DNA of 35,846 nucleotides, from contig CAMCYE010000023.1 of the NCBI GenBank assembly GCA_945883805.1, positions 1-35,846 of the forward strand. Direction: 5' to 3'. This stretch comes from Victivallis vadensis (GTDB taxonomy: Bacteria; Verrucomicrobiota; Lentisphaeria; Victivallales; GWF2-50-93). Both the position numbers and the translations under genes were made by a program. Positions 34,426-35,846 of the stretch are shown in pieces; position 1 is the stretch's first letter, and every line of letters starts with the position of its first letter. The notes under the pieces are model-generated. The model did not search any database, had not been told where the DNA came from, and worked only from the letters and a program-made list of their open reading frames with translations.

Positions 34426-35448
34426 ATGTCTTGCATTTCTGTGACATTTCAAAAAATGCTGATAGGCGAATCTCTCGGATTTGAAGAATCTAGAGAGGCG
34501 ATGCTGGAAATCATGAACGGAAAAACTTCCGAAATCAGGCTTGCCGCATGGCTTACCGCGCTCAGGATGAAGGGTGAGACATCAGATGAAATCGGAGGAT
34601 GCGCGGAGGCAATGAATTCCTGCGGCATAAAGCTTCACTGCCTTGACAATAAGGTAATTGACACTTGCGGTACAGGCGGGGACTATTCGGGGACTTTCAA
34701 CATTTCCACTGCGTCCGCCTTTATTGCCGCGGGAGCCGGAGTTACTGTTGCCAAACACGGGAACAGAGCCGTTTCAAGTAAATCAGGCAGTGCTGATATC
34801 CTCTCTGAAATCGGGTTGAATCTGAACATCCCGACAGAAACCATGGAATATTGCCTGAATAAAATAGGCATAGCTTTTCTTTTTGCCCCGAATTTGATTC
34901 CTGCAATGAAACATGTAATGCCGGTAAGGGTTGAATTGGGCGCTAGAACCGTATTTAACATTATCGGTCCATTATGCAATCCTGCAAATGCAAAGCGCGC
35001 AGTCATAGGAGTTTATGATAAAAAACTCTGTCCAGTCATGGCCAGGGCCGCAAAATCTATCGGCAAGGAGCATGTAATGATAGTTCACGGTGGTGACGGC
35101 ATTGATGAGATAACGACCACCACAACAACGCATATTTGCGAACTTCGCGACGGCGAGATTCGTGAATACGAATTTGATCCATTTAAAGTTCTTGGCATCC
35201 CTAGAAGCACTCCGTCAGAGATACTTGGAAAAAGTCCTGTTGAAAATGCAAAAATGCTGGTCAAAATTCTTGCCGGAGATGAAAAAGGCCCTATCAGGGA
35301 CATTGTTGTACTGAATGCGGCGGCAGCCATCATTGTTTCAGGCAAAGCACTTAAATGGGAAGATGCTTTTGCAATGGCCGAGGAATCAATAGTCAGCGGA
35401 AATGCCCGCGCAAAGTTGAAGTCCCTGGTAGATTATTGCAGGGAATAA
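34426..35448 (+). CDS. trpD: Anthranilate phosphoribosyltransferase
   Basis: Second step of tryptophan synthesis. Motifs: DTCGTGGDYSGTFNISTASA near residue 80 with the PRPP pyrophosphate GTGGD, KHGNRAVSSKSGSADILSE near 110, and ARTVFNIIGPLCNPAN near 170. A C-terminal HGGDGIDEITTTTTTH contains an unusual run of six Thr. AGGGTAAG precedes the ATG. 340 residues is the standard monofunctional size; no other trp gene is visible nearby. Confidence 0.95.
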   Translation: MSCISVTFQKMLIGESLGFEESREAMLEIMNGKTSEIRLAAWLTALRMKGETSDEIGGCAEAMNSCGIKLHCLDNKVIDTCGTGGDYSGTFNISTASAFIAAGAGVTVAKHGNRAVSSKSGSADILSEIGLNLNIPTETMEYCLNKIGIAFLFAPNLIPAMKHVMPVRVELGARTVFNIIGPLCNPANAKRAVIGVYDKKLCPVMARAAKSIGKEHVMIVHGGDGIDEITTTTTTHICELRDGEIREYEFDPFKVLGIPRSTPSEILGKSPVENAKMLVKILAGDEKGPIRDIVVLNAAAAIIVSGKALKWEDAFAMAEESIVSGNARAKLKSLVDYCRE

Positions 35449-35485
35449 GATAAAATACAATTACAAGTAATGAAAAGGCGGGAAA

Positions 35486-35846
35486 ATGGGAAAGAAAAAC
35501 TTTTTTCTTATGGGACTTTTGATGATGTGCATGATTTTGACCGGTTGCACAACAGGAACACCTTTTCAGCTTTCCGTATTTAAGGAGTTTTTGGTCTATC
35601 CGGAATCCGAAAACATTTCAGGATTGAAGTTTAATATATTTTCCGGAGAAGCTGCAAATCTGAGAGGGGTGGATTTCGGAGGATTGGACAGTTATGAAAA
35701 GAATATTGACGGTGTGGTGATTACCGGCGGACTTGCCGCTGGCAAGAATGAAGTTAATGGAGTTGCGATTGGCGGTGCCATTGCCGGTTCAGACAAGGAT
35801 CTCAATGGTTTTGTCCTTGGCGGTATTCTTGCCGGTGCGGATAAAA
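35486..35846 (+). CDS. Glycine-rich repeat lipoprotein (truncated by window end)
   Basis: Open frame running off the window, at least 120 residues. N-terminus with a perfect lipobox: LLMMCMILTGC then TTGTPF. From about residue 70 the protein becomes a tandem of about 15 residues, with consensus like NGVxIGGxxAGxxK: IDGVVITGGLAAGKNE, VNGVAIGGAIAGSDKD, LNGFVLGGILAGADK. The pattern resembles the repeats of LA_2272-type surface proteins of Leptospira, though that is recollection of style, not a search. Likely a surface lipoprotein. GGCGGG lies four bases before the ATG. Confidence 0.7.
   Translation, partial: MGKKNFFLMGLLMMCMILTGCTTGTPFQLSVFKEFLVYPESENISGLKFNIFSGEAANLRGVDFGGLDSYEKNIDGVVITGGLAAGKNEVNGVAIGGAIAGSDKDLNGFVLGGILAGADK

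Overview
This looks like a chromosomal stretch from a Gram-negative bacterium, most likely of the Planctomycetes-Verrucomicrobia-Chlamydiae superphylum (a Lentisphaerota- or Kiritimatiellota-like lineage). That placement is an inference from style: two lipobox lipoproteins, gmhA (heptose/LPS) beside uppS-cdsA, scattered single-gene his and trp loci, and intergenic DNA packed with palindromic repeats. No rRNA, tRNA or CRISPR array was recognised. The backbone is housekeeping genes, with small accessory pieces between them.

Layout. 1-5724: a DUF4143-type ATPase, then a leftward set (DegT/DnrJ aminotransferase, a metal-site-less amidohydrolase-fold protein, a canonical amidohydrolase) facing a rightward AraC regulator across overlapping divergent promoters; a 280-bp palindromic element lies inside the leftward set. 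5757-7973: leftward gmhA-uppS-cdsA. 7974-8211: very AT-rich and palindromic, with gene direction switching here from mostly leftward to rightward dnaN-recF, so it is a candidate replication origin (no dnaA and no clear DnaA boxes). 10508-13799: three exported proteins: an Asn-rich 22-23-residue repeat protein, a small unknown, and an LCAT-like lipase lipoprotein, separated by a heavily folded intergenic region. 13835-18047: a LacI regulator with a consensus promoter flanked by two near-identical operators, then a Gfo/Idh/MocA oxidoreductase and a class III aminotransferase. 18121-19483: a decayed gene and an RRM RNA-binding protein with its own promoter, leader and terminator. 19798-24396: hisB, purB, a VOC protein, hisH and hisA. 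24406-25167: a RAYT (Y1 transposase-like) gene between two direct REP repeats. 25311-28967: an NfeD-like/flotillin pair and a convergent glutamate dehydrogenase sharing a bidirectional terminator. 29282-35846: ruvA, two half-size ABC exporters that look like a heterodimer with one degenerate ATP site, a small anchored protein, trpD, and the start of a glycine-rich repeat lipoprotein cut by the window end.

How the genes work together: dnaN, recF and ruvA are replication and repair; gmhA, uppS and cdsA serve the envelope; hisB, hisH, hisA, purB, trpD and gdhA cover amino-acid, purine and nitrogen metabolism, each mostly as an isolated unit. The least ordinary parts are (i) the palindromic repeat families, one with clear MITE-like ends and another carrying its own RAYT gene, (ii) the repeat-built exported proteins, (iii) the amidohydrolase/pseudo-amidohydrolase pair, and (iv) the AT-rich strand-switch region upstream of dnaN.
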